DNA of 64,000 bases. Source: Bog-473 sp963781955. GTDB lineage: Bacteria > Actinomycetota > Acidimicrobiia > Acidimicrobiales > RAAP-2. A model generated the notes under the pieces. It had not been told where the DNA came from. It saw only the letters and a program-made list of their open reading frames with translations, and made no database searches. Made by a program: the position numbers and the translations under genes. The stretch's first letter is position 1; each line of letters begins with the position of its first letter. Below, piece after piece: positions 57,958 through 64,000 of this stretch. The DNA is taken from positions 765,251 through 829,250 of the forward strand of contig CAWAHU010000003.1 in NCBI GenBank assembly GCA_963781955.1. Direction: 5' to 3'.

Positions 57958-58908
57958 ATGAACCGCATCTGCTGGTTCGTTCTGTTGGCGGCAGCAGCCG
58001 TAGTCCTCGCGTCGTCAGCATGCAGCACGTCCGCGTCGGGCGCAACGGCGAGCGTCAAGGATGCCAAGAGCTATCCGATCGCGTCGACGACCATCGTCTT
58101 CACCGACCACAGCCGGACCACTTCCGCGAGCAACGGCTACCCTGCCGTGCCCTATCGCTCGCTTTCGACGCTGGTGGTCTACCCAAAGCAGTCATCCGGT
58201 CACCGGCGAGAATTTCCGCTGATCGTCTATTCCCACGGCTTCGGCGCCACTGCGGCCAGCGCGATGCAGACGCTGGACTCGCTGGCGTCGCACGGCTACG
58301 TAGTGGCGGCACCCGACTTCCCGCTCAGCACGACCGGTTTGCCAGGTGGCTTAGACCTCCTCGACTACGCAAATCAACCAGGTGACGTCAGCTTCGCCAT
58401 TACTCAGATGCTCAAACTGAACGGGTCGCAAGGCTCGCCCGTGTATCACCAGATCGAAGTCCACCGGATCGGGGTTGTCGGACATTCCCTCGGAGCGGTG
58501 ACCACGCTCGCCGTCTCTTACAACAGCTGTTGTCGCGATGCCCGCATTGGTGCTGCTGTCGAAATGGACGGCGAGCTGAACGTGCCGATCGGACCAGCCG
58601 GCCAGTTCTCGGGCACCTACTTCAAGGGTCACAGCCCTCCGTTGCTTGTGGTCAACGGCACCAAAGACACGGTCGGCCCCTACATCGTCAGCCAGGCCAT
58701 CTACGCCAAGGCGCCGGTCCCCAAGTACTTACTCTCGCTCATCGGAGCGCCGCACGAGGGCTTCGCAATGGAGCCCTGGAGTCCGATTGTCAACACCACG
58801 ATCGCCGCGTTCTTCGACCGCTACCTCGGGACAGGTCAGACCGTGGCGCAAATCAAGCGGACTGGGAACAAGCCGGGGATCACGACGATCCAGGTGAGCG
58901 CGCGCTGA
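57958..58908 (+). CDS. Exported lipoprotein alpha/beta hydrolase
   Basis: The 316-residue protein has a lipoprotein signal (hydrophobic VLLAAAAVVLASSAC, lipid-type Cys22). The alpha/beta-hydrolase core has YSHGFGATAAS (oxyanion), GHSLGA with Ser177, Asp237 in GTKDTVG and His266 in GAPHEGF. The pattern resembles dienelactone-hydrolase/PET-hydrolase-like (platelet-activating-factor-acetylhydrolase-like) enzymes. It would act outside the cytoplasmic membrane on an ester. AGGGGG precedes the ATG. It is the first gene to the right of att copy B. Confidence 0.85.
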   Translation: MNRICWFVLLAAAAVVLASSACSTSASGATASVKDAKSYPIASTTIVFTDHSRTTSASNGYPAVPYRSLSTLVVYPKQSSGHRREFPLIVYSHGFGATAASAMQTLDSLASHGYVVAAPDFPLSTTGLPGGLDLLDYANQPGDVSFAITQMLKLNGSQGSPVYHQIEVHRIGVVGHSLGAVTTLAVSYNSCCRDARIGAAVEMDGELNVPIGPAGQFSGTYFKGHSPPLLVVNGTKDTVGPYIVSQAIYAKAPVPKYLLSLIGAPHEGFAMEPWSPIVNTTIAAFFDRYLGTGQTVAQIKRTGNKPGITTIQVSAR

Positions 58909-59015
58909 GCGTCCCCATGGCCGGCCCGGGATCGTGGGCAAATGGATGGGCAACGCTTGCAGGTCAAGTACCGGCCTTTCAGAACTCGAGAGCTCCACGC
59001 GGGTGTTGACGCCGC

Positions 59016-59843
59016 TCATGGACACGTTGAACCGGCATCGACAGGTAGCGTGACCCCGGAAACGAACTTTGCTTCGTCCGAGACCAGCCAGACCACTGCG
59101 TCCGAGACGTCGGACGCCTGGATCACGCTTACAGGCAGCAATCGACCGGTGAGGTCGCTCATTGACTCACTGCTGCCAGCGTACGCACTAAAGGCTTCGT
59201 TGATGATCATTGGAGTCGCGACGGCACTGGGATGAATTGTGTTCACCCGAATCGAGTGCGGACCGAGGAGCTTGGCATAACCCCTCATCAAACCTACGAC
59301 ACCGTGCTTCGCCGCCGTGTAACCGGCTATACCTCCCGACTCACCGGCCGCTCCCTTCAACCCGGCGGTCGAACTGATGATCACAATCGAACCTCCTCGG
59401 CCCTGATCAATCAGGCGCTCCTGGGTTACCCGAACGGTGTTGAAAACTCCGGTGAGCATGACCCCAACTGCATCCGCCCACGACGATGCTGCCTCGTCCA
59501 ATGATTCAGGACCGGATGCGAATGGGAGGATCCCCGCATTGGCGATAACAATGTCGATTCCGCCCAATTCCTCTGCACCCTTGTCGGCGCCAGTGGCGAG
59601 CGCGTGGATGTCTCGGACGTCAGCCCGCACCATCACACAGCGACGGCCTGCTTGGTTAACGAGGAGCGCCGTCTCTTCGAGGTCATCCATCGTGGCCATC
59701 GGATAAGGAACCGTCGCGATCTGATCGGCGATGTCAATCGCAATGATGTCGGCTCCCTCCCCCGCCAATCTCACGGCGTGGGATCGTCCTTGTCCTCGTG
59801 CAGCTCCCGTAATGAGCGCAACTCTCCCGTCAACTCGACCCAT
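59016..59843 (-). CDS. Mycofactocin-coupled-type SDR oxidoreductase
   Basis: The 275-residue SDR has LITGAARGQGRSHAVRLAGEGADI, the long insertion after beta-2 (DIADQIATVPYPMATMDDLEET), NAGI and GYTAAKHG. These are hallmarks of the mycofactocin-dependent SDR subfamily, in which NAD is bound without exchange and electrons go to mycofactocin. The mft biosynthetic genes are not in the window. GAGGAG precedes ATG 59843. It is divergent from the SnoaL gene. It is probably an alcohol dehydrogenase for a terpene-like or other secondary alcohol. Confidence 0.88.
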   Translation of the reverse strand: MGRVDGRVALITGAARGQGRSHAVRLAGEGADIIAIDIADQIATVPYPMATMDDLEETALLVNQAGRRCVMVRADVRDIHALATGADKGAEELGGIDIVIANAGILPFASGPESLDEAASSWADAVGVMLTGVFNTVRVTQERLIDQGRGGSIVIISSTAGLKGAAGESGGIAGYTAAKHGVVGLMRGYAKLLGPHSIRVNTIHPSAVATPMIINEAFSAYAGSSESMSDLTGRLLPVSVIQASDVSDAVVWLVSDEAKFVSGVTLPVDAGSTCP

Positions 59844-59885
59844 GTCAACTCCTCGATCCAGGTGCACTGCCTGCCTCTTGAGATC

Positions 59886-59896
59886 TGTCACTGACA
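59886..59896. promoter_or_regulatory. Palindrome TGTCA-C-TGACA between divergent SDR and SnoaL genes
   Basis: Perfect 5-bp arms around one base, in the 111-bp gap between the mycofactocin-type SDR gene (59843, minus) and the SnoaL-like gene (59955, plus). A shared operator is plausible. No regulator gene is adjacent. Confidence 0.35.
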
Positions 59897-59954
59897 CCCT
59901 GGCAGAGATTCGTCGACCGATCTCGAGCGAGACGTGTCGATTATCCTCCATGAC

Positions 59955-60329
59955 ATGACCGCAGGTTCCGACGATCTCGAAGAGATTCGCAAGCTTCTGG
60001 CGCGTTACTGCTTTGCCATCGACGCACGCGATGCCGATGCGTGGGCCGACCTATTCACCGATGATGGGGTCTTCCATTACAGCTTGGGCGAGCCGATCTC
60101 TGGGAAGGATGCATTGCGCACGTTCATTTCTTTGGTTCCCGATGACCGTCATCATCTGACCATGAACGAGATCATTGAGGTCGACGGAGACACGGCGACA
60201 GTCCGAGCCTACGCGCTGGTCACCAAGGAGTCGCCCCCCGTCATCAGCGCCGTCGGTGACTATGAGGACATGCTCTGCCGCACGTCCGATGGATGGCGGT
60301 TCTCGTCCCGCATCTACAGCCCGCACTGA
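59955..60329 (+). CDS. SnoaL-like (NTF2-fold) protein
   Basis: The 124-residue protein has DDLEEIRKLLARYCFAIDARDADAWADLFTDDGVF, ISGKDALRTFI and WRFSSRIYSPH, the full pattern of small SnoaL-like proteins (gamma-hexachlorocyclohexane dehydrochlorinase / ketosteroid isomerase type). The Tyr and Asp of the first helix region are kept. GTG 59934 gives a 7-residue longer form. Divergent from the SDR gene, it may act in the same pathway as an isomerase or dehydratase. Confidence 0.85.
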   Translation: MTAGSDDLEEIRKLLARYCFAIDARDADAWADLFTDDGVFHYSLGEPISGKDALRTFISLVPDDRHHLTMNEIIEVDGDTATVRAYALVTKESPPVISAVGDYEDMLCRTSDGWRFSSRIYSPH

Positions 60330-61048
60330 GTTTGAATCCGTTCGTAGCCCTCGTCTCATGACGGCCAGGCCGGCCATTCCTGAAGGAGCGCCTCAAGGCA
60401 AGACGGCCTCTTCCAGAGCAAGAACGCGAGCTCGGTCACGAGTGAGCATCCTCGGCCTGATCGCGCCCGCGCTCCAGCACCGACGCGGGATCTCGGCCGG
60501 TAGTGCCACCGCAGGTATGCCGGATACTCGACGGCCCCGTCACGATCAAGCCCTCGCCCCAGATATGCCGGACTGCCCCACCGTCCCCGCGTATGGAGAC
60601 ACCCCCTCAGACCTTCCCGAACGAGACATGAGGGACGAAGGCATACACTCGTAACCAAGGTGCTGAACCGGAAGTAGGGTCCGTGAAGAAACTTGCGAAG
60701 TTGTCGTGGAAGGCTCGGGGTTCTGGAGGTACTTGCACCGCCGAAGTTGACCACCCGATTCGCGGCTATCGAGTCGACAAGATGTATCGGTCGAATCCTC
60801 TCGCGCGACCCGGACCCGAGGGATCACCCCCTACGGTGTCATGGATCTCCTTCGACGGGGATGCCTATTGGGTCCGGCTCTCGGGTGCCCAGGGCTGGCC
60901 GCGTTCGATTCGGGTGACCCAAGGCGATGTGGATGGAGCGAGAGATTAGAGACTCGGGCTGATGAGCTCGCGCAGCTGACACGTCTCCCCGTCCCGGCCT
61001 ACGGGGACAGTCGAGGGCGTCGAGTATCGGCATTCGCTCGCTGGGTAC
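60330..61048. other. 719-bp low-coding region between SnoaL and metallo-hydrolase genes
   Basis: Only one small frame (60683-60949) looks possibly coding. The first 350 bp have no frame with a ribosome binding site or motif; those present are Arg/Ser-rich shadows. The region may hold decayed genes. No repeat or tRNA was recognised. Confidence 0.4.
60683..60949 (+). CDS. Small hypothetical protein (doubtful)
   Basis: The 88-residue frame starts at GTG with a weak GTAGGG upstream. It encodes KKLAKLSWKARGSGG, then VDHPIRGYRVDKMYRS and VSWISFDGDAYWVRLSGAQGW, a composition more balanced than the surrounding frames. No family was recognised. It may be a real small gene or part of a decayed one. 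Confidence 0.3.
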   Translation: MKKLAKLSWKARGSGGTCTAEVDHPIRGYRVDKMYRSNPLARPGPEGSPPTVSWISFDGDAYWVRLSGAQGWPRSIRVTQGDVDGARD

Positions 61049-61921
61049 TCATCGGGCGACGAGCTGAACACCTTCACTGTCGAACGTGATCGTCATGCCC
61101 TCATTCGCCAGACAAACCCGATCTTCCGCCGATGGCCAGATCTTGCGAGCCTCGATGATGAGCTCTTCGAGCTCGCTGTCGGTGTGGTAAGGATCGTGGT
61201 GGAACAACACCAGGTTCCGAGCGCCTGCCTTGTCGGCGAACTCCATTGCATCGGCGAGCCCCGAATGTCCCCAGCCTACGTGTGCACCGTACTCGTGGTC
61301 GCGATATTGAGCGTCGTGCAATAGGACATCGGCGTCGCGCGCGATGTCGTAACCGCTCATCCACTCAGGGGCGACAGAGCGCAGCTCGGTGCCGAGCGAG
61401 GGCTCGTGATCCGGGAGGTAAACCAACGCGTGTCCGTGCTCTTCGATCCGGTAGCCGACGGTCGGACCTTGGTGCTGCACCTTGCCCGACCGTATCGTTG
61501 CCGAGCCGATGGAGATGGCTTCTTCGGGCGCGTTGTGGAACGTCAGGTGGGCGGGAACATCATTGAGGTGGACCGGGAACAGCGGAGGAGAGAGATACAT
61601 CGCAATCCGCTCGGAAAGTGGTTGAACCGGAGACGGCGGACCCCAGATGTGGATCTGGACGTTGGGATCGAACAGCGGGCGGAAGAACCCGAGGCCCTGC
61701 AAGTGGTCAAGATGGAGGTGGCTGAGCAGGATGTGCAGCTCAGGGCACGGAGCCGCTTGCAGTAGGACGCCCAACGGCCGTATCCCGGTGCCCGCGTCGA
61801 GCACAAGGACCTCTCCACTGGAAAGCCGCACCTCAACGCACGACGTGTTGCCGCCGTACTTGACGGTATCCGGGCCGGGCGCGGCGACCGAGCCGCGGCA
61901 TCCCCACACACGCGCCTGCAT
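61049..61921 (-). CDS. Metallo-beta-lactamase fold hydrolase
   Basis: The 290-residue protein has RVWGCRGSVAAPGPDTVKYGGNTSCVEV, the HxHxDH metal motif SHLHLDH (His68, His70, Asp72, His73), YLPDHEP, LLHDAQY and LVLFHHDP. It belongs to the MBL group that often accompanies signalling domains and resembles cyclic-nucleotide phosphodiesterases. Its ATG overlaps the PAS gene stop by 1 nt (TGATG), so it is coupled to it. A nucleotide-second-messenger or phosphodiesterase role is inferred from context only. Confidence 0.85.
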   Translation of the reverse strand: MQARVWGCRGSVAAPGPDTVKYGGNTSCVEVRLSSGEVLVLDAGTGIRPLGVLLQAAPCPELHILLSHLHLDHLQGLGFFRPLFDPNVQIHIWGPPSPVQPLSERIAMYLSPPLFPVHLNDVPAHLTFHNAPEEAISIGSATIRSGKVQHQGPTVGYRIEEHGHALVYLPDHEPSLGTELRSVAPEWMSGYDIARDADVLLHDAQYRDHEYGAHVGWGHSGLADAMEFADKAGARNLVLFHHDPYHTDSELEELIIEARKIWPSAEDRVCLANEGMTITFDSEGVQLVAR

Positions 61922-62349
61922 CAGGTGTCGTCTTTCTCGTCGGCCACTTCCCAGAACACCGAGACGACGCCGTGCATCTCGGCGGTCGAACCGAACAAGG
62001 GATAGGCCGTCGCGTGCACAAGACGCTGCACGCCGTCGTAGCCGGTCGCGGCGAGCGTCCGGTGGGCGGGGCGACGTTCGAAGAAGGCGATCCCGGCGGG
62101 CGTGTCCCGCCGACGAAGCGGCTTGTCGTCCGAAGTTCTCAGTTGCATGACAGCCCCGAACTCCTCGGCCGGTATCTCGCCCATCTCGCCGAATGCCCTG
62201 CCGATGAGCAGCGCCGCGGCGTCGTTGTAATACACGAGCACTCCGCGCGCGTCGATAAGGAACATCGGCGTCGCGAGGTTCGACGCCAGCTCTCGAGCGA
62301 GGATGAGCGGTAGGGGTTTCCCACCGCCTGCCGGTGCGTCGTGGTCCAC
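61921..62349 (-). CDS. PAS domain protein
   Basis: The 142-residue protein is a single PAS domain: LASNLATPMFLIDARGVLVYYNDAAALLIGRAFGEMGE, then AFFERRPAHRTLAATGYDG and YPLFGSTAEMHGVVSVFWEV. There is no kinase, cyclase or HTH output domain. The partner is the metallo-hydrolase gene that overlaps it. It could sense a ligand and control that enzyme directly. Confidence 0.85.
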   Translation of the reverse strand: MDHDAPAGGGKPLPLILARELASNLATPMFLIDARGVLVYYNDAAALLIGRAFGEMGEIPAEEFGAVMQLRTSDDKPLRRRDTPAGIAFFERRPAHRTLAATGYDGVQRLVHATAYPLFGSTAEMHGVVSVFWEVADEKDDT

Positions 62350-62585
62350 GACTCAGATCGTTGCCGACCGCAGGCTTCGTTGCAATCACCACCGCTCACG
62401 GTTTGGTCGAGAAACAGCGGGATTCGTACGGCCCTAGTCCGACAAACGACCCCCCATTTGGCGTCGACTCCTATCAAGACACCGGTGCCGCACCCTCCCG
62501 GCGATAGGGGCATCCTGCGGACCAGCAGGGGCTTATTCAGATGGCCGTTCGTGTGCCTGCCTGCGAGCGGACCTCCTCTATGCGA

Positions 62586-62783
62586 CTAGGCGATACGCCC
62601 GCCGGCGCGAATCAGGTCGTACATCGCCCACTCGACGAAGGCGATTGACTCGGCCCTCATTTCCGGCGTCAGCAGACGGTCGCACGGCGGCGCAATCCGA
62701 ATCAACTCATCCACGTAGGTCGCAGCGTGCCGCCGCAGCGACTTGGCCGGCTTCTCCCCATCTTCCATGTTGATTCCAGCCAT
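62586..62783 (-). CDS. Small hypothetical protein, 65 residues
   Basis: ATG 62783 has AAGGAG 7 nt upstream, a strong site. The protein reads EDGEKPAKSLRRHAATYVDELIRIAPPCDRLLTPEMRAESIAFVEWAMYDLIRAGG: charged, probably all-helical and cytoplasmic. No family was recognised. It stands alone near the right edge of the proposed island. Confidence 0.55.
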   Translation of the reverse strand: MAGINMEDGEKPAKSLRRHAATYVDELIRIAPPCDRLLTPEMRAESIAFVEWAMYDLIRAGGRIA

Positions 62784-63059
62784 CGGTACTCCTTTCCGCC
62801 CTTCATCGGCGCAAAGCACCCCTATGACCCTGCATCGCGTCCGACCGGCCCGTTGCGCCGTGCTAGCGGGACGGCCAACGCAGCACAACTGGACACCCGG
62901 AGGCCCTACCAGGCCGGCCCTGTGCGGCGCCACCCAAGAGCTTTCCACCATCCCTCGGGTCGTTCAAGGGCCGGCATTTGTCACTGGATCACTGCTTCGC
63001 CGGTTTAGGCCGCACGGCGGAAGAAGGGCTGGCGGTCCCAGGTCCGGCGGGACACCCGG

Positions 63060-63208
63060 TTAGGACGGCTCGCTGACCAGTTCGATGTTGTTGCTGTCTG
63101 GGTCGAACAGATCCATCGAGTGACCGGTGATGTTCGGCTTGATGCCCTCGTACGGGATGCCGATGGCGGTGAGGTGCTCGCACCACGCGGTGAGGGCGCT
63201 GAGATCCT
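63060..63208 (-). pseudogene. C-terminal fragment of a VOC/glyoxalase gene, cut by an IS remnant
   Basis: The minus-strand frame encodes LSALTAWCEHLTAIGIPYEG, then GHSMDLFDPDSNNIELVSEPS and TAA. This is the C-terminal half of a VOC protein with the metal-type Glu in NNIEL. Its 5' side stops abruptly at about 63208, where transposase-like coding begins on the other strand. The N-terminal half is not found nearby, so sequence was lost when or after the element inserted. Confidence 0.75.
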
Positions 63209-63701
63209 ACGTCGGGCGCCTCCATGGCACCAAGGGCGCCGTGTGGCAATACAGCGCCATCGACGTGGCTACGTCCTATGGGTGGGCCGAGTTCTATCCC
63301 GGCCCGGCGTCAAGCACCCGAGCTCTCGGTGGACCTCGGCCCTCGCCCAGAAGGTGGCGGCCGACCTCGCTCGTCGCGGCTGGCATCTCGAGACGGTCAC
63401 CACCGACCACGGCTCGGAGTTCAAGGGCGACTTCGATCCCGCCCTCGAGGCACTGGGCGCACACCACCGCTGGATCGTGGCGGGCCGCCCGCAGTCCAAC
63501 GGCTGCGTCGAACGCCTCCACGAGACGATCCTCGAAGAATGCTGGAAGCCGGCCTTCGCCCGCCACTTCCTGCCCGGCCTCACCGGCCTGCGTGAGGAGT
63601 TGCGTCGTTACCTGCGCTGCTACAACACCGACCGGGCGCACACGGGCCGACTGACCAAGGGTCGCCCACCCGAGGAGGTGCTCGACGCTGCCGGTTGTTG
63701 A
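63209..63701 (+). mobile_element. IS481-like transposase remnant, 5'-truncated and frameshifted
   Basis: SYVGRLHGTKGAVWQYSAIDVATSYGWAEFYPG is the rve integrase-core start with a catalytic Asp in AIDVA. The match then shifts frame near 63300 and continues as HPSSRWTSALAQKVAADLARRGW, TVTTDHGSEFKGDF (second Asp), GRPQSNGCVERLHETILEE (Glu) and the C-terminal RCYNTDRAHTGRLTKGRPPEEVL to a TGA at 63701. The N-terminal HTH part and inverted repeats are missing. It is inactive. Confidence 0.85.
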
Positions 63702-63747
63702 CTCGATAGCGGGAGGAAGCATCGCTATCTCTCGGGGAGAGGACAAC

Positions 63748-63920
63748 CTAGGTGTCGGACCAATCAACTGCCCAGCCGTTCAACGCCATGAGAACGGGGC
63801 GAAGCGCGTCACCCTTGGCCGTCAACCGGTATGACTCCCGGGTATCTCCATCCTGAATGGCACGGTCGACGACCTTCATTCGTTCGAGTTCGCGCACCCG
63901 GCGAGTTGGGGAATGCGATT
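63748..63920 (-). pseudogene. C-terminal fragment of an HxlR-type winged-helix regulator
   Basis: Reading from 63920 leftwards, the frame gives TRRVRELERMKVVDRAIQDG, SYRLTAKGDALRPVLMALNGWAVDWSDT and TAG. This is the wing and dimer helix of HxlR-family regulators (usual text: L..RLreLe..GLv.R......eY.LT..G..L.pvl..l..W). The N-terminal recognition helix is absent. The frame is cut at the hairpin (63921) next to the tRNA-Glu 3' flank, so the gene was probably split by recombination there. Confidence 0.75.
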
Positions 63921-63950
63921 AGCTCAGAGGCCAGACTTGGCCTCTGAGCT
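63921..63950. terminator. Perfect 13-bp hairpin with 4-nt loop (terminator-like)
   Basis: AGCTCAGAGGCCA-GACT-TGGCCTCTGAGCT: 13 fully paired bases and a tetraloop, directly 3' of the tRNA-Glu gene (minus strand) and at the truncated end of the HxlR fragment. No U-run follows on either strand, so it may be a Rho-assisted or hairpin-only terminator, or the end of a mobile element. Confidence 0.5.
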
Positions 63951-63951
63951 G

Positions 63952-64000
63952 GGATTACCTTTGCAGCCCCAACGGGATTCGAACCCGTGTCGCCACCTTG
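63952..64000. repeat. Reference copy of the tRNA-Glu 3'-end repeat (copy C)
   Basis: This segment includes the partial tRNA-Glu and its 3' flank up to GGATTAC. Copies at 57476 (45 of 49) and 47951 (35 of 41) lie on its 3' side. That is the side on which elements integrating at a tRNA 3' end would be placed. Confidence 0.65.
63964..64000 (-). tRNA. tRNA-Glu, 3' half (5' half beyond the window edge)
   Basis: The minus strand reads C-AA-GGTGG (last anticodon base, loop end, anticodon stem), CGAC (4-nt variable loop), ACGGG-TTCGAAT-CCCGT (T-arm), TGGGGCT (acceptor) and G73, then CAA rather than an encoded CCA. The layout and text match bacterial tRNA-Glu with a CTTTCAA-type loop (anticodon ending in C, so TTC or CTC). 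The 5' half lies outside, so integrity cannot be confirmed. Confidence 0.75.

Noticed and set aside
60356..60754. Minus-strand 132-residue frame in the low-coding region
   Set aside because: Arg-rich, overlaps other open frames, and has no ribosome binding site or motif.

Overview
The window is GC-rich, densely coded DNA with frequent GTG and TTG starts and many 1-8 nt gene overlaps. It has the gene set of a soil or aquatic high-GC actinobacterium: an F420-type LLM oxidoreductase, a deazaflavin-type nitroreductase, a mycofactocin-type SDR, MptB-like mannosyltransferases, a P1B-5 ATPase with a hemerythrin tail, and a secreted protein with GYWL...DGG...FGDA repeats. Acidimicrobiia is my best guess; it rests on gene content, not on a marker gene. 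No rRNA, CRISPR array or replication origin was seen. One partial tRNA (tRNA-Glu) lies at the right edge.

Layout. 0-6 kb: the 3' end of a GH38 alpha-mannosidase, a SnoaL-like protein coupled to a class III aminotransferase, and two hydrolases. 6-16 kb: an acid-catabolism block (acyl-CoA dehydrogenase, two acyl-CoA synthetases, an SMP-30 lactonase, an amidohydrolase, a kinase-like protein, an orphan ABC binding protein) around a TetR regulator. Three promoters here share an inverted repeat, TCGAA-N6-TTCGA. 16-26 kb: one apparent eleven-gene minus-strand operon (ALDH, amidohydrolase, ferredoxin, SDR, P450, deazaflavin oxidoreductase, CaiB-type CoA-transferase, DUF35 zinc-ribbon protein, cysteine-less thiolase-fold protein, TetR, LLM oxidoreductase). 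It looks like a pathway that oxidises a hydrophobic compound, makes its CoA ester and cleaves it by retro-aldol chemistry. 26-35 kb: five consecutive integral-membrane proteins of GT-C or YfhO type, probably for cell-envelope glycans. 35-41 kb: a stress protein, an isoprenoid/quinone-like trio (geranylgeranyl reductase, UbiE-like methyltransferase, possible UbiA-like membrane protein), and a second P450 with its ferredoxin. 41-48 kb: the P1B-5 ATPase, a SRPBCC gene broken by an in-frame TGA, a poly-gamma-glutamate hydrolase-like gene, and the Ig/propeller secreted protein.

48-64 kb looks accreted. The tRNA-Glu 3' half at the right edge is repeated, with its 3' flank, at 57.48 kb (45 of 49 aligned positions identical) and in weaker form at 47.95 kb. 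The segments between these copies carry catabolic genes (amidohydrolase, D-aminoacylase-like enzyme, TetR, sulfotransferase, SDR, TesB thioesterase, VOC) and then a lipoprotein hydrolase, a mycofactocin-type SDR, a SnoaL protein and a PAS/metallo-beta-lactamase pair. They end in a wrecked strip of gene fragments: VOC, frameshifted IS481-like transposase, truncated HxlR regulator and a perfect hairpin. No integrase was found, so the islands are probably immobile relics.
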